From contig JAEUUI010000008.1 of the NCBI GenBank assembly GCA_016786585.1, forward strand, positions 310,001-374,000: 64,000 nucleotides of DNA. The letters are read 5' to 3'. The DNA comes from Cyclobacteriaceae bacterium. GTDB taxonomy: Bacteria > Bacteroidota > Bacteroidia > Cytophagales > Cyclobacteriaceae. Positions 18,449 to 26,713 of the stretch are shown one piece after another (the stretch's first letter is position 1; every line of letters starts with the position of its first letter). The translations under genes were made by a program, and so were the position numbers. The notes beneath the pieces were generated by a model. The model did not search any database and had not been told where the DNA came from. It worked only from the letters and a program-made list of their open reading frames with translations.

Positions 18449-19204
18449 TTATGCTACTGCTACTTCGTCTTTAATCCAGTCGTAACCTTTTGCTTCCAGT
18501 TCAAGCGCAAGTTCTTTGCCGCCTGACTTAACAATCTTTCCTTTATACAGCACGTGAACAAAGTCAGGCACAATGTATTCGAGCAAACGCTGATAGTGTG
18601 TTACCACGATGGTGGCGTTATTGCTGTTTCGGAGTTTATTCACGCCACTGGATACAATCTTCAATGCATCGATGTCCAACCCTGAATCAGTTTCATCCAG
18701 AATGGAAAGCTTCGGTTCGAGCATGGCCATTTGAAAAATCTCGTTGCGTTTCTTTTCACCGCCCGAAAAGCCTTCGTTCAATGAGCGGTTTAACAATGAT
18801 TGATCAATCTCCACCAGCTTCATCTTTTCCTTCATTAATCCGAGAAAAGAAACCGCATCAAGTGTTTCCTGGCCGCGGTACTTGCGGATCTGGTTAACAG
18901 CGGTTTTCATGAAGTTAATTGTGCTTACCCCCGGAATCTCAACCGGATATTGGAATGCAAGAAACACGCCTTCACGCGCACGGTCTTCCGGAGAAAACTC
19001 GAGCAAGTCTTTACCATTATAAGTCACTTCACCGCCCGTAATCTCATATTCTTCGCGACCGGCTAACACCGAGGCGAGTGTGCTCTTACCGGAGCCGTTC
19101 GGTCCCATGATCGCGTGTACTTCTCCCGGCTTAACTTCGAGGTTAATCCCGTTCAGAATTTGTTTGTCGCCTATTTTGGCCTGGAGATTTGTTATACTTA
19201 ACAT
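18449..19204 (-). CDS. sufC: Fe-S cluster assembly ATPase SufC
   Basis: The 251-residue ABC-type ATPase drives conformational change in SufB/SufD during cluster assembly; it is cytosolic and has no transmembrane partner. The Walker A GPNGSGKST (34-42), the ABC signature FSGGEKKRNE and the Walker B LSILDETDSGLD are all present. It sits between sufB (45-nt gap) and sufD (2-nt gap). Confidence 0.97.
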   Translation of the reverse strand: MLSITNLQAKIGDKQILNGINLEVKPGEVHAIMGPNGSGKSTLASVLAGREEYEITGGEVTYNGKDLLEFSPEDRAREGVFLAFQYPVEIPGVSTINFMKTAVNQIRKYRGQETLDAVSFLGLMKEKMKLVEIDQSLLNRSLNEGFSGGEKKRNEIFQMAMLEPKLSILDETDSGLDIDALKIVSSGVNKLRNSNNATIVVTHYQRLLEYIVPDFVHVLYKGKIVKSGGKELALELEAKGYDWIKDEVAVA

Positions 19205-19249
19205 TATGAATTTCGAATTATGAATCTTGACTTATGAGTATTGAAAGGT

Positions 19250-20695
19250 TTAACCGACACTTCCTTCAAGTGTAAGCGCTAATAATTTTTGAGCTTCTAC
19301 TGCAAACTCCATCGGGAGCTGGTTTAATACTTCTTTGGCATAACCGTTAACGATCAATGCTACTGCTGATTCTTCATCAATGCCGCGCTGCTGACAGTAG
19401 AAAATCTGATCTTCACCGATCTTCGAAGTGGTGGCTTCGTGCTCAACTTTCGAGGTGCTGTTTTCCACATCGATGTACGGAAATGTATGTGCACCGCACT
19501 GGTCGCCCATCAGCAAGGAATCGCACTGTGAGAAATTGCGTGAGCCCTCGGCACGTTTCATGATGTGAACCTGTCCGCGGTAACTGTTTTGCGAGCGGCC
19601 GGCAGAAATACCTTTCGATACAATGCGTGACTTCGTGTTCTTGCCGATGTGGATCATCTTCGTTCCGGTATCGGCCTGCTGAAGATTGTTGGTAACAGCA
19701 ACCGAGTAGAATTCTCCGGAGGAGTTGTCGCCTTTCAAAACACAGGAAGGATACTTCCACGTGATTGCTGAACCGGTTTCAACCTGTGTCCACGACACTT
19801 TTGAATTATCGCCAGCACACAATGCACGTTTTGTTACGAAGTTGTAGATACCGCCTTTGCCTTCCTTATCGCCCGGATACCAGTTCTGTACGGTTGAATA
19901 TTTTACATGCGCATCTTTCATTGCATAGATCTCCACCACAGCAGCATGCAGCTGGTTTTCATCGCGCATCGGAGCGGTACAGCCTTCGAGGTAACTTACG
20001 TACGAACCTTCTTCCGCAACGATCAGCGTTCTCTCAAACTGACCTGTGTTTGCGGCATTAATTCTGAAATAAGTTGATAATTCCATCGGACAACGAACGC
20101 CTTTTGGAATGTAGCAGAACGATCCATCGCTGAATACAGCCGAGTTAAGCGCTGCAAAGTAGTTATCACTCATCGGCACAACTGAGCCGAGGTATTTTTT
20201 AATCAGGTCAGGGTGTTCCCGGACAGCTTCGCTGAATGAGCAGAAGATAATGCCAAGCTCGCCAAGCTTTTCTTTAAAGGTTGTCGCCACCGACACGCTG
20301 TCGATTACCGCATCTACGGCAACACCGGTTAACCGCTTCTGTTCGGTCAGGGAAATGCCAAGCTTTTCGAACGTTTTGATCAATTCCGGATCAACATCTT
20401 CGAGGTTTTTTGGCTTCGCACTTTGCTTGGGAGCAGAGTAGTAAATAATGTCCTGGTAATTGATGGCAGGGTAGGTGACGTTCGGCCATTTTGGCTCCGT
20501 CATCTTCGACCACAGTCTGAAAGCCTTCAGTCGCCACTCAAGCATCCATTCCGGCTCGTTTTTCCGTTCGGAAATGAACCTCACAATGTCTTCATTCAGG
20601 CCCTTGGGGGCAGAATCGGTCTCAAGCGCAACATTCCAGCCGTGCTCATATTCTCTTGAGGTAAGTTCTTCCAGCAGTTGGTTGTCTTTGCTCAT
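19250..20695 (-). CDS. sufB: Fe-S cluster assembly protein SufB
   Basis: The 481-residue protein is the catalytic scaffold subunit of the SUF complex. Family signatures include [17 protein letters not shown] near 215, [17 protein letters not shown], and a C-terminal [20 protein letters not shown]. It is the first gene of the operon sufB-C-D-S-E-T. No iron- or redox-responsive regulator gene of the SufR type is adjacent; an Lrp-type gene lies upstream on the same strand, 85 nt away. Confidence 0.97.
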   Translation of the reverse strand: MSKDNQLLEELTSREYEHGWNVALETDSAPKGLNEDIVRFISERKNEPEWMLEWRLKAFRLWSKMTEPKWPNVTYPAINYQDIIYYSAPKQSAKPKNLEDVDPELIKTFEKLGISLTEQKRLTGVAVDAVIDSVSVATTFKEKLGELGIIFCSFSEAVREHPDLIKKYLGSVVPMSDNYFAALNSAVFSDGSFCYIPKGVRCPMELSTYFRINAANTGQFERTLIVAEEGSYVSYLEGCTAPMRDENQLHAAVVEIYAMKDAHVKYSTVQNWYPGDKEGKGGIYNFVTKRALCAGDNSKVSWTQVETGSAITWKYPSCVLKGDNSSGEFYSVAVTNNLQQADTGTKMIHIGKNTKSRIVSKGISAGRSQNSYRGQVHIMKRAEGSRNFSQCDSLLMGDQCGAHTFPYIDVENSTSKVEHEATTSKIGEDQIFYCQQRGIDEESAVALIVNGYAKEVLNQLPMEFAVEAQKLLALTLEGSVG

Positions 20696-20780
20696 TGCGC
20701 CTTCTTTAGACTAATTTCAAATAACCCGTAAATATAACAGAAGCGGGGCGAAATGGTTCTTTTTCGGCACAACTTTCCCG

Positions 20781-21245
20781 TCAGGAAAGGTTCAGATTCC
20801 GATCGAGGCTCTCCTCCAGAGAGATCATCGTCTCGGTTCGCTCAATCCCATCAACTTGCTGCATCTTGTCGTGAAGCACCTCTTTTAGGTGATTGGTATC
20901 CCGGCAGTGGATTTTAACAAACATGGAGTAGTTGCCGGTTGTATAGTGAATACTCGTAATCTCCTGAATCTCCTTGAGCTTGGCCACTACTTTGTCGTAC
21001 AACGCGCTCTTTTCCAGGAAGATGCCTATGAACGCGGTAATGTCGTAGCCTAGCTTCGCGTAATTGAGCTTTAATGTGGTTTTTTCGACAATTCCGGCTT
21101 CCTCTAGTTTGGTCATCCTTACGTGTACGGTTCCCTGTGAAACATTTACCCTGCGGGCAACCTCCGTATACGGTTTTTTAGCGTCATCCCTCAAAATCTC
21201 CAGGATTTTCAGGTCAGTATTGTCAATTTCATAATTTTTGGCCAT
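20781..21245 (-). CDS. Lrp/AsnC family transcriptional regulator
   Basis: The 154-residue protein has an N-terminal winged helix (ILRDDAKKPYTEVARRVNVSQGTV, residues about 16-40) and a C-terminal RAM domain that binds small ligands, usually amino acids, and forms octamers. The recognition helix is near residues 30-40. It could regulate itself, and the AT-rich upstream DNA holds a repeated AATATT near 21288-21304. Whether it controls the suf operon downstream is unknown. Confidence 0.93.
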   Translation of the reverse strand: MAKNYEIDNTDLKILEILRDDAKKPYTEVARRVNVSQGTVHVRMTKLEEAGIVEKTTLKLNYAKLGYDITAFIGIFLEKSALYDKVVAKLKEIQEITSIHYTTGNYSMFVKIHCRDTNHLKEVLHDKMQQVDGIERTETMISLEESLDRNLNLS

Positions 21246-21322
21246 TTCCCGATACTTTTTTTGAGCTTTTGATGATTGAAAGCCAATAATATTAAATAAT
21301 ATTCAAATTTTAATGACATTAC

Positions 21323-21354
21323 TTGAAATGTATAGCAGTCATACGTTTACTTTG
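21323..21354 (+). promoter_or_regulatory. Promoter of the tRNA-like RNA gene
   Basis: A TTG at 21323-21325 (-33) and TTACTTTG at 21347-21354 (one mismatch to TAnnTTTG at -7) are separated by 21 nt, inside the 17-23 nt range known for Bacteroidota. This would start transcription close to 21358-21361, about 10 nt before the cloverleaf. Confidence 0.5.
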
Positions 21355-21369
21355 TTGAAGTTATTATAA

Positions 21370-21529
21370 TGTAAGGTGTTGAAACTGGCAGACAAGCCCT
21401 CCTGTCTCGGGGGTGGAGAGTCAAGGATAAACGCAGAATAAGCCCCCGACTTGTCGGGGACTGGGGTTGACCACCACAGTATGTTCTGTAGCTAACTTCT
21501 CCGTGGAGGTTCGAAGCCTTCCCTTACAG
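21370..21529 (+). ncRNA. Class II tRNA-like RNA with expanded variable arm
   Basis: All tRNA arms can be folded. The acceptor is a perfect 7 bp (TGTAAGG 21370-21376 with CCTTACA 21522-21528). The D arm is TTG/CAA around an 11-nt loop AAACTGGCAGA with the conserved GG. The anticodon stem is CCCTC/GGGGG with loop CTGTCTC, placing GTC at the anticodon position after T33. The T arm is GGAGG-TTCGAAG-CCTTC. The D arm looks like tRNA-Leu. The variable region is about 90 nt (21414-21504): an outer GGAGAG/CTTCTCC stem, GTCAA/TTGAC pairing, and a hairpin CCCCGA-CTTG-TCGGGG. The anticodon (Asp) does not fit a class II tRNA, base 37 is T, the discriminator is G and no CCA is encoded. It is unlikely to be an ordinary translating tRNA; a decayed tRNA-Leu is the alternative. 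Confidence 0.65.
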
Positions 21530-21561
21530 CAAGTTTAGGTTAGTACAGTTAAAAAAAGTGC

Positions 21562-21598
21562 AAAGTCATCCCTACCGGAGGGATGACTTTTTGTTTTT
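21562..21598 (+). terminator. Strong rho-independent terminator
   Basis: A perfect 12-bp stem (21562-21573 with 21579-21590, AAAGTCATCCCT) with loop ACCGG is followed by TTGTTTTT. It ends the tRNA-like RNA transcript and insulates fadD. Confidence 0.9.
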
Positions 21599-21663
21599 CC
21601 GAAAAACAGTAATGAACAATCGTTTGTTATCTTCACACCTTAAGAGTTCTAATTATCTGTGTG

Positions 21664-23334
21664 ATGGCAAACTATCCCTGGATCAAAAATTATCCTGAAG
21701 GCATTCCTGCCGAGATCAAGCTATATGAATACGAGTCAGTTGCTGACCTGTTCGAAAAAAGCTGTGCGAGATTCAAAGACCGGGTAGCGTTTGAAAACAT
21801 GGGCGTTACCATGACGTACGCGGAAGTTGACCGGCTCTCGCGAGACTTTGCAGCATACTTGCAAAGCATCGGCATGAAGAAAGGTGATCGCATAGCCATT
21901 CAAATGCCTAACCTGTTGCAGTTTCCGGTTGCTTTTTTCGGAGCCCTGCGCGCAGGATTAACGGTTGTGAACACTAATCCGCTTTACACTCCACGAGAGA
22001 TGGAGCACCAATTTAAAGACAGTGGTGCAAAAGCAATTGTGATCGTAGAAAACTTTGCGAACAGTCTCGAGAAGATTATTAAGCATACTGCAATCGAACA
22101 TATCATCGTTACAAAAATCGGTGATATGATTCCTGGTCTGAAAGGCTGGATCACAAACTTTGTTGTTAAGAATATCAAAAAGATGGTGCCTGCATATCAT
22201 CTCGAAAAAACAATTTCCTTTAACGACACACTGACGAAAGGCGCTACACTGAAATTTACAAAGCCGGTCATCGCCCTGGAGGATAATGCTGTCCTGCAAT
22301 ACACGGGCGGAACAACCGGTATCGCGAAGGGAGCCCAGCTCTCACACGCAAACATTGTAGCGCATAACTCCATGATTACGCAATGGTTTAAGCCGTACCT
22401 GAAGCAGCAGGTTTCGGAAGAGATTATAATTACCGCCATTCCGATGTACCACATTTTTGCACTCACGGTAAATGGTGTGTTGATGTTTTCGGTGGGAGCA
22501 AAAAGTGTATTGATTACAAACCCGCGTGATATTCCGGGATTCTGCAAAGAATTGAAGAAGCATAAGTTCACGATCATCACCGGGGTGAATACATTGTTTA
22601 ACGGATTGATGAACAATGATTCGTTCGCAAAACTCGACTTCTCCAACTTAAAGGGAGCCGTGGGTGGCGGTATGGCCGTTCAGGACGTTGTCGCAAAAAA
22701 ATGGGAACAAGTTACGGGCAAACCGTTGGTGGAAGGTTACGGATTAAGTGAGACCTCGCCCGTGTTGTGTTGTAATCCGCTTGACGGAACACACCGCCTG
22801 GGAACGATCGGACTACCGATGCCGAGTACGGAAGTTGCCATCTTCGATGATGCCGGTAATCAATTGCCGCAAGGCGAACGCGGTGAGATTTGCGCACGCG
22901 GTCCGCAGGTGATGAAGGGCTATTGGGAAAAAGATAACGAAGGTGTGTTTTTTGAAGGCGGCTGGTTTAAAACCGGTGACATTGGTATGATGGATACTGA
23001 TGGCTTCTTTAAGATCGTTGACCGGAAGAAGGACATGATTAAAGTTTCGGGCTTCAATGTGTTCCCGAATGAAATCGAGAACGTAGCGGCCGGTCATCCG
23101 AAGGTACTTGAAGTAGCGGCCATCGGGGTGCCCGATGAAAAATCAGGTGAGGCGATCAAGCTGTTTGTAATCAAGCGTGATCAATCCCTTACGGAGGATG
23201 AATTGAAAAAATACCTCCATGAGAATCTGACAAATTATAAAGTACCTAAATACGTAGTGTTCCGTACCGAATTACCGAAAACAAACGTAGGAAAAATCCT
23301 CAGGCGTGCTTTGAAAGAAGAAGAGGTGAAGTGA
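21664..23334 (+). CDS. fadD: Long-chain fatty acid-CoA ligase
   Basis: The 556-residue enzyme activates fatty acids to acyl-CoA through an acyl-adenylate. The AMP-binding loop YTGGTTGIAKGA is near residue 215, followed by GYGLSETSP near 360 and WFKTGDIG and DRKKDMIKVSG near 440-460. A C-terminal NVGKILRR holds the conserved Lys. I prefer the ATG at 21664 over the GTG at 21661. It is probably transcribed alone or with the next gene (31-nt gap). It would supply acyl-CoA for beta-oxidation, of which the thiolase at 49146 could be part. Confidence 0.92.
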   Translation: MANYPWIKNYPEGIPAEIKLYEYESVADLFEKSCARFKDRVAFENMGVTMTYAEVDRLSRDFAAYLQSIGMKKGDRIAIQMPNLLQFPVAFFGALRAGLTVVNTNPLYTPREMEHQFKDSGAKAIVIVENFANSLEKIIKHTAIEHIIVTKIGDMIPGLKGWITNFVVKNIKKMVPAYHLEKTISFNDTLTKGATLKFTKPVIALEDNAVLQYTGGTTGIAKGAQLSHANIVAHNSMITQWFKPYLKQQVSEEIIITAIPMYHIFALTVNGVLMFSVGAKSVLITNPRDIPGFCKELKKHKFTIITGVNTLFNGLMNNDSFAKLDFSNLKGAVGGGMAVQDVVAKKWEQVTGKPLVEGYGLSETSPVLCCNPLDGTHRLGTIGLPMPSTEVAIFDDAGNQLPQGERGEICARGPQVMKGYWEKDNEGVFFEGGWFKTGDIGMMDTDGFFKIVDRKKDMIKVSGFNVFPNEIENVAAGHPKVLEVAAIGVPDEKSGEAIKLFVIKRDQSLTEDELKKYLHENLTNYKVPKYVVFRTELPKTNVGKILRRALKEEEVK

Positions 23335-23365
23335 TCTTTGCGGTTCATTTCAAAACCCAATTACC

Positions 23366-24442
23366 ATGCGTTTTTTATGTGCTGTTTTGCTGATCGTTGT
23401 TGTTCAGTCGATGGCTTCTGCCCAAATGAAATCGGGTGCCGACTCGTTGCTGTATGAAAAGGAGAAGCACCTCAAAAATATTAAACAATTAACCTTCGCG
23501 GCAGACAATGCTGAAGCGTACTGGAGTTTCAACAGCAAAATGCTGACGTTCCAGTCGAACAACAAAGCATGGGGAAACCAGTGCGATCAGATTTATTACC
23601 TCGATGTAAAAAAGTCGAATCTCCGGAAGAAGCAGCCGCAGCGAATCAGTAACGGTGAAGGAAGAACAACATGTTCATTCTTCATGCCAGGCAACAAAAC
23701 AATTCTTTATGCATCTACGCACTTGGGCGGAAAAGAATGTCCGAAAGATGCTGAGCGCATGCCAGGCGGAAAATACCTGTGGCCGATCTATGACACTTAC
23801 GATATTTTTATCGCTGACCTGAAAGGCAATATCAAAAAGCAATTAACCAGCACTCCGGGTTACGATGCGGAGGCAACTGTATCCCCGAAAGGAGACAAGA
23901 TTGTATTCACATCCACGCGAAACGGTGACCTGGATCTTTACACGATGGATATTGACGGATCGAACGTAAAACAGATCACGCATGAAATCGGATATGATGG
24001 CGGAGCATTCTTTTCACCGGATGGAAAGAAAATTGTTTTCCGTGCTTCCCGTTTTACAACCGATGAGGAGAAGAAGGAATATCTTGATTATTTGAAGCAA
24101 GGGCTTGTTGCGCCAACCAAGATGGAAATCTTTACCTGCAACGTTGATGGCTCAGACCTGAAACAGATAACGCATTTGGGTAAAGCCAACTGGGCACCTT
24201 TTTATACACCTGATGGAAAGAAAATTATTTTCTCTTCCAACCACCACGGTAATCGCGGATTCCAATTCAACTTGTTCATGGTAAACGAAGATGGCTCTGG
24301 TCTTGAACAAATTACCTTTGATGGTGTATTCGATTCATTCCCGATGTTCTCACCAGACGGGAAGAAACTGGTATTTTCTTCAAACAGAAACAACAAAGGC
24401 ACCCGTGACACAAACCTGTTTGTGGCTGAATGGGTTGATTGA
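23366..24442 (+). CDS. Secreted TolB-like WD40/PD40 beta-propeller protein
   Basis: The 358-residue protein has a signal peptide (residues 1-20, ending SMASAQ) and several PD40 repeats of the type SPDGKKIVFxS, for example near residues 175, 220, 283 and 330. TolB-like propellers act as protein-binding platforms in the periplasm. The catalytic domain of prolyl peptidases is absent, so it is probably not an enzyme. The partner is unknown. Confidence 0.85.
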   Translation: MRFLCAVLLIVVVQSMASAQMKSGADSLLYEKEKHLKNIKQLTFAADNAEAYWSFNSKMLTFQSNNKAWGNQCDQIYYLDVKKSNLRKKQPQRISNGEGRTTCSFFMPGNKTILYASTHLGGKECPKDAERMPGGKYLWPIYDTYDIFIADLKGNIKKQLTSTPGYDAEATVSPKGDKIVFTSTRNGDLDLYTMDIDGSNVKQITHEIGYDGGAFFSPDGKKIVFRASRFTTDEEKKEYLDYLKQGLVAPTKMEIFTCNVDGSDLKQITHLGKANWAPFYTPDGKKIIFSSNHHGNRGFQFNLFMVNEDGSGLEQITFDGVFDSFPMFSPDGKKLVFSSNRNNKGTRDTNLFVAEWVD

Positions 24443-24461
24443 GATCAATAAACCGAATTAT

Positions 24462-24491
24462 AAAAGCCCTGAATTTATCGGGGCTTTTTTT
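24462..24491 (+). terminator. Rho-independent terminator
   Basis: An 8-bp stem (24462-24469 with 24481-24488, AAAAGCCC) with an 11-nt loop runs into a T tract. It ends the fadD-propeller unit before the GH3 gene. Confidence 0.8.
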
Positions 24492-24504
24492 ATTGGCTGA
24501 CGCG

Positions 24505-24512
24505 TATATTTG
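24505..24512 (+). promoter_or_regulatory. -7 promoter element for the GH3 gene
   Basis: TATATTTG is a perfect match to the Bacteroidota -7 element TAnnTTTG and lies 23 nt before the start codon. A properly spaced -33 TTG is not obvious. Confidence 0.4.
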
Positions 24513-24535
24513 TTCTTCCGTAACGCCACATACGT

Positions 24536-26713
24536 ATGTCTCGAAAGTTCTTCATTCATTTTATAATTTCCTTTGGTTCGGCAGTGCTCATTCTGGGTTG
24601 CTCACAAACGCCTGAAAAGAAAAGTCTCACCACCGAACAGAAAATCGATTCTTTGTTGTCGCTCATGACACTCGAAGAAAAGGTTTCGATGATTCATGCC
24701 AGTTCTTCATTTACATCGGGGGCTGTGCCACGATTGGGTATACCGGAATGGACAATGTCAGACGGCCCGCATGGCGTTCGAAAAGAACATGGGCGTGGTT
24801 GGGTTGGCAGTGAAAGCCCGGAATACTTCGCCACCTATTTGCCGGTTGGGGTTTCGCTCGCTTCAACCTGGAATCCTGAATTGGGGTATGCGTTTGGGAA
24901 AGTGCTTGGCGAAGAAGCAAAGTATCGCGGTAAAGACGTAATTCTTGGTCCGGGAATCAACATCCTCAGAACTCCGCTGAACGGGCGCAACTTTGAATAT
25001 CTGAGCGAAGACCCGTACCTGGTTTCTAAAATGGTTGTCGGATACATTCAGGGTGTGCAGGATCAAAACGTGGCAGCGTGTGTGAAACATTATCTCGCCA
25101 ACAATCAGGAAACGGATCGTAATACGGTAAGCGTTGAAATGAGTGAACGCACACTTCGTGAAATTTATCTTCCGGGGTTTGCTGCTGCCGTAAAAGAGGG
25201 TGGTGTGTATACATTAATGGGTGCTTACAATAAATTCCGGGGCCAGTACTGCACGCATCATGAGTATTTGATTAATAAAGTATTGAAAGAAGAGTTGGGC
25301 TTCGATGGTGCAGTAATCAGCGACTGGGGTGCGGTTCACAGCACAATGGAGGCGCTGAAATTTGGAACAGATGTGGAGATGGGTACTGACCTTTCGCAAG
25401 GACCGGTAAAGGATTATGGCAAGTTCTTCATGGGTGATACGGTAATCAGTTTGGTGAAGTCCGGAGTGGTGAATGAATCTTTAATCGATGATAAAGTCAG
25501 ACGTATTCTTAGAATAATGTATCGAACAAAAGTGATTGGCGGAGGTGATCGGGGAGCAGGGTCGTTTAATACTCTCGAGCATCAGTCAGCAGCCTTGAAA
25601 ATTGCAGAAGAAGCAATTGTGTTACTGAAGAACGAAGGCAATTTGCTGCCGCTGAATAAGTCGGCCGTCAAAAACGTTGCGATTATCGGTGCGAATGCTT
25701 CACGCAAACAGGGTGGAGGCGGAGGAAGCTCCCAGGTAAACGCGAAATATGAGATCACTCCGCTGCAAGGGATTGAGAAAATGTTGTTCGAGAATGTTCA
25801 GGTGACCTATTCGGAAGGCTATGAAGTAGCGAAAGACAGTAAGCCGAATGCTGATAAAATCAAAGAAGCCGTTGAGGCTGCAAGGAAAGCCGATGCATCA
25901 ATTCTGGTGTGCGGATGGATTCACGGCTACACTGATCTATGGGAAGGGAATGCGTACGATGCCGAGAGTGTTGATAAGCCGAACATGTTTTTGCCGTTCG
26001 GGCAAGATGAACTCATCAGCGCTGTGTTAAAAGCAAATCCAAACACGGTTATCGTAATCATGGGTGGCGGCCCTGTCGACATGACGAAATGGATAGACAA
26101 AGCGAAGGCAGTTTTGTTTGCCGGCTATCCCGGGATGGAAGGGGGCAATGCAATTGGTAAGATCATTTTCGGTGAAGTGAATCCGTCCGGAAAGCTAACG
26201 ATGACGTTCCCGAAGAAGCTGGAGGACAGTCCAGCACATGCGATTGGCGAATATCCCGGAAAGGACAATGTTGTTCACTACAATGAGGGAATCATGGTTG
26301 GATACCGCTACTTCGATACAAAAAAAGTAGAACCTCAATTTGCGTTCGGTCATGGACTTTCATACACGACTTTTTTATACGAAAACCTTCAGTTAACAAA
26401 AGGTGATAATCAATCGGTTGTTGTAACGGTTACCGTGCGTAATACCGGCAATCGTGCGGGCGGAGAAGTGGTTCAGCTTTACGTGAAGGATATGGAAAGC
26501 TCAGTAGAACGGCCTGCGCAGGAACTCAAGGGTTTTCAAAAGGTTTTTCTTCAGCCCGGTGAAAGCAAAGATATTATTGTGACACTCGGTGTTGATGCGT
26601 TCCGGTTCTTTGACGAGAAGAAAATGGAATGGGTTCTGGAGCCTGGTAAATTTCAAATCATGGCAGGCAGTTCGTCAAGAGACATCCGCCAGACCAAAGA
26701 CATCGAACTTTAA
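24536..26713 (+). CDS. Glycoside hydrolase family 3 beta-glucosidase-like lipoprotein
   Basis: The 725-residue protein is a GH3 enzyme that cleaves terminal beta-linked sugars. A lipobox LILGC places the lipidated Cys at residue 22, so it should be membrane-anchored in the envelope. The catalytic nucleophile is Asp263 in GAVISDWGAV. KHYLANN (184-190) and GRNFEYLSEDP (150-160) line the active site. An alpha/beta sandwich domain and a C-terminal fibronectin III-like domain (NTGNRAGGEVVQLY) follow. There is no SusC/SusD pair nearby, so it is not part of an obvious polysaccharide locus. The sugar specificity is unknown. Confidence 0.93.
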   Translation: MSRKFFIHFIISFGSAVLILGCSQTPEKKSLTTEQKIDSLLSLMTLEEKVSMIHASSSFTSGAVPRLGIPEWTMSDGPHGVRKEHGRGWVGSESPEYFATYLPVGVSLASTWNPELGYAFGKVLGEEAKYRGKDVILGPGINILRTPLNGRNFEYLSEDPYLVSKMVVGYIQGVQDQNVAACVKHYLANNQETDRNTVSVEMSERTLREIYLPGFAAAVKEGGVYTLMGAYNKFRGQYCTHHEYLINKVLKEELGFDGAVISDWGAVHSTMEALKFGTDVEMGTDLSQGPVKDYGKFFMGDTVISLVKSGVVNESLIDDKVRRILRIMYRTKVIGGGDRGAGSFNTLEHQSAALKIAEEAIVLLKNEGNLLPLNKSAVKNVAIIGANASRKQGGGGGSSQVNAKYEITPLQGIEKMLFENVQVTYSEGYEVAKDSKPNADKIKEAVEAARKADASILVCGWIHGYTDLWEGNAYDAESVDKPNMFLPFGQDELISAVLKANPNTVIVIMGGGPVDMTKWIDKAKAVLFAGYPGMEGGNAIGKIIFGEVNPSGKLTMTFPKKLEDSPAHAIGEYPGKDNVVHYNEGIMVGYRYFDTKKVEPQFAFGHGLSYTTFLYENLQLTKGDNQSVVVTVTVRNTGNRAGGEVVQLYVKDMESSVERPAQELKGFQKVFLQPGESKDIIVTLGVDAFRFFDEKKMEWVLEPGKFQIMAGSSSRDIRQTKDIEL

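Larger units (their letters stand above)
21246..21663 (+). other. 418-nt gene-free interval holding a small RNA gene
   Basis: No protein-coding frame is supported here. From left to right it holds AT-rich DNA upstream of the Lrp gene, a plus-strand Bacteroidota promoter, a tRNA-like cloverleaf with a long insert, and a strong intrinsic terminator, each listed separately. The last 60 nt precede fadD. Confidence 0.7.

Noticed and set aside
21402-21495. tRNA-Leu with a group I intron
   Set aside because: Known group I introns interrupt the anticodon loop and are at least about 200 nt. This insert is about 75 nt and lies in the variable arm.
21370-21529. tmRNA (ssrA)
   Set aside because: tmRNA is about 350 nt, lacks an anticodon arm and encodes a tag peptide. 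Here a full anticodon arm is present and the insert is in the variable arm; no tag frame was seen.
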